From assembly GCA_028717165.1 (NCBI GenBank), contig JAQUOK010000268.1, positions 1-5,363 of the forward strand: DNA of 5,363 bases. The letters are read 5' to 3'. A model generated the notes under the pieces. That model had not been told where the DNA came from. It was given only the letters and a program-made list of their open reading frames with translations, and ran no database searches. Both the position numbers and the translations under genes were made by a program. Below are positions 5,254 to 5,363 of the stretch, piece after piece. This DNA comes from Victivallaceae bacterium (GTDB taxonomy: Bacteria; Verrucomicrobiota; Lentisphaeria; Victivallales; Victivallaceae). The first letter of the stretch is position 1, and every line of letters begins with the position of its first letter.

Positions 5254-5363
5254 TTACGTCCTGTCCCGGTAACGGTAGTTGCGGGGAGAAAGGCCGGTTT
5301 TCTTCTTAAAGAGGTTGGAAAAGTAATACTCATCGGTAAAGCCCAGGGAGAAAGCTATTTCCC
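5254..5363 (-). CDS. AraC-family transcriptional regulator, C-terminal end (5' part beyond window)
   Basis: Reading leftward from the right edge, 35 codons end at a TAA (5256-5254). The translation has the second helix-turn-helix of the AraC/XylS DNA-binding domain: E-I-A-F-S-L-G-F-T-D-E-Y-Y-F-S-N-L-F-K-K-K-T-G-L-S-P-R-N-Y-R in shape, with the family's conserved G-F, Y-F-S/F and G-x-S-P-x-x-Y-R positions. The protein ends seven residues after the conserved P-x-x-Y-R, a normal end for the family. It faces the hydrolase gene tail to tail. AraC proteins next to glycan-degrading genes often control them, but the sensing domain is outside the window, so its target is unknown. The family call is secure despite the short piece. 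Confidence 0.9.
   Translation of the reverse strand, partial: EIAFSLGFTDEYYFSNLFKKKTGLSPRNYRYRDRT

Overview
The window looks like a piece of a Lentisphaerota (Victivallales-type) chromosome, or a close relative in the PVC group. This is inferred from gene style only. The pilin-like protein has the long N-terminal block typical of that phylum (F-T-L-I-E-L-L-V-V-I-A-I-I-A, no Gly at -1), and it sits beside a LacI regulator and a secreted glycoside hydrolase. No marker gene is present to settle taxonomy.

Layout: (1) The left edge carries the 3' half of tatC, with an acidic then basic C-terminal tail. (2) A strong sigma70-type promoter (TTGACA, 17 nt, TATTAT) at 540-568, followed by a palindromic candidate operator at the predicted start of transcription, drives a LacI-family regulator (610-1668). 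(3) After 91 nt comes a pilin-like secreted or surface protein (1760-2449). (4) After a further 41 nt comes an 809-residue secreted GH123-like (DUF4091) glycoside hydrolase with an N-terminal carbohydrate-binding-like domain (2491-4920). No terminator hairpin is visible between these three genes, so lacI, pilin and hydrolase are read as one autoregulated sugar-response operon. (5) The right edge holds the last 35 codons of an AraC-family regulator on the minus strand, convergent with the operon.

The 333-bp convergent intergenic region (4921-5253) is the least ordinary part. It starts with an intrinsic terminator that works best on the minus strand, whose T-tract runs over the hydrolase stop codon. 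It then holds about 200 bp tiled by short perfect inverted repeats. These can all form together as one nested multi-branch fold closed by an 8-bp long-range helix. This is either an undescribed structured RNA or a palindrome-rich dispersed element; neither can be proved from one sequence.

Likely joint role: the LacI protein senses a sugar released from a host or dietary glycan, possibly one containing N-acetylgalactosamine. It derepresses the operon, the hydrolase is exported through its signal peptide, and the pilin-like protein is processed at the membrane, where its job is unknown. The AraC protein may be a second local regulator. The tatC gene is probably just a neighbour.
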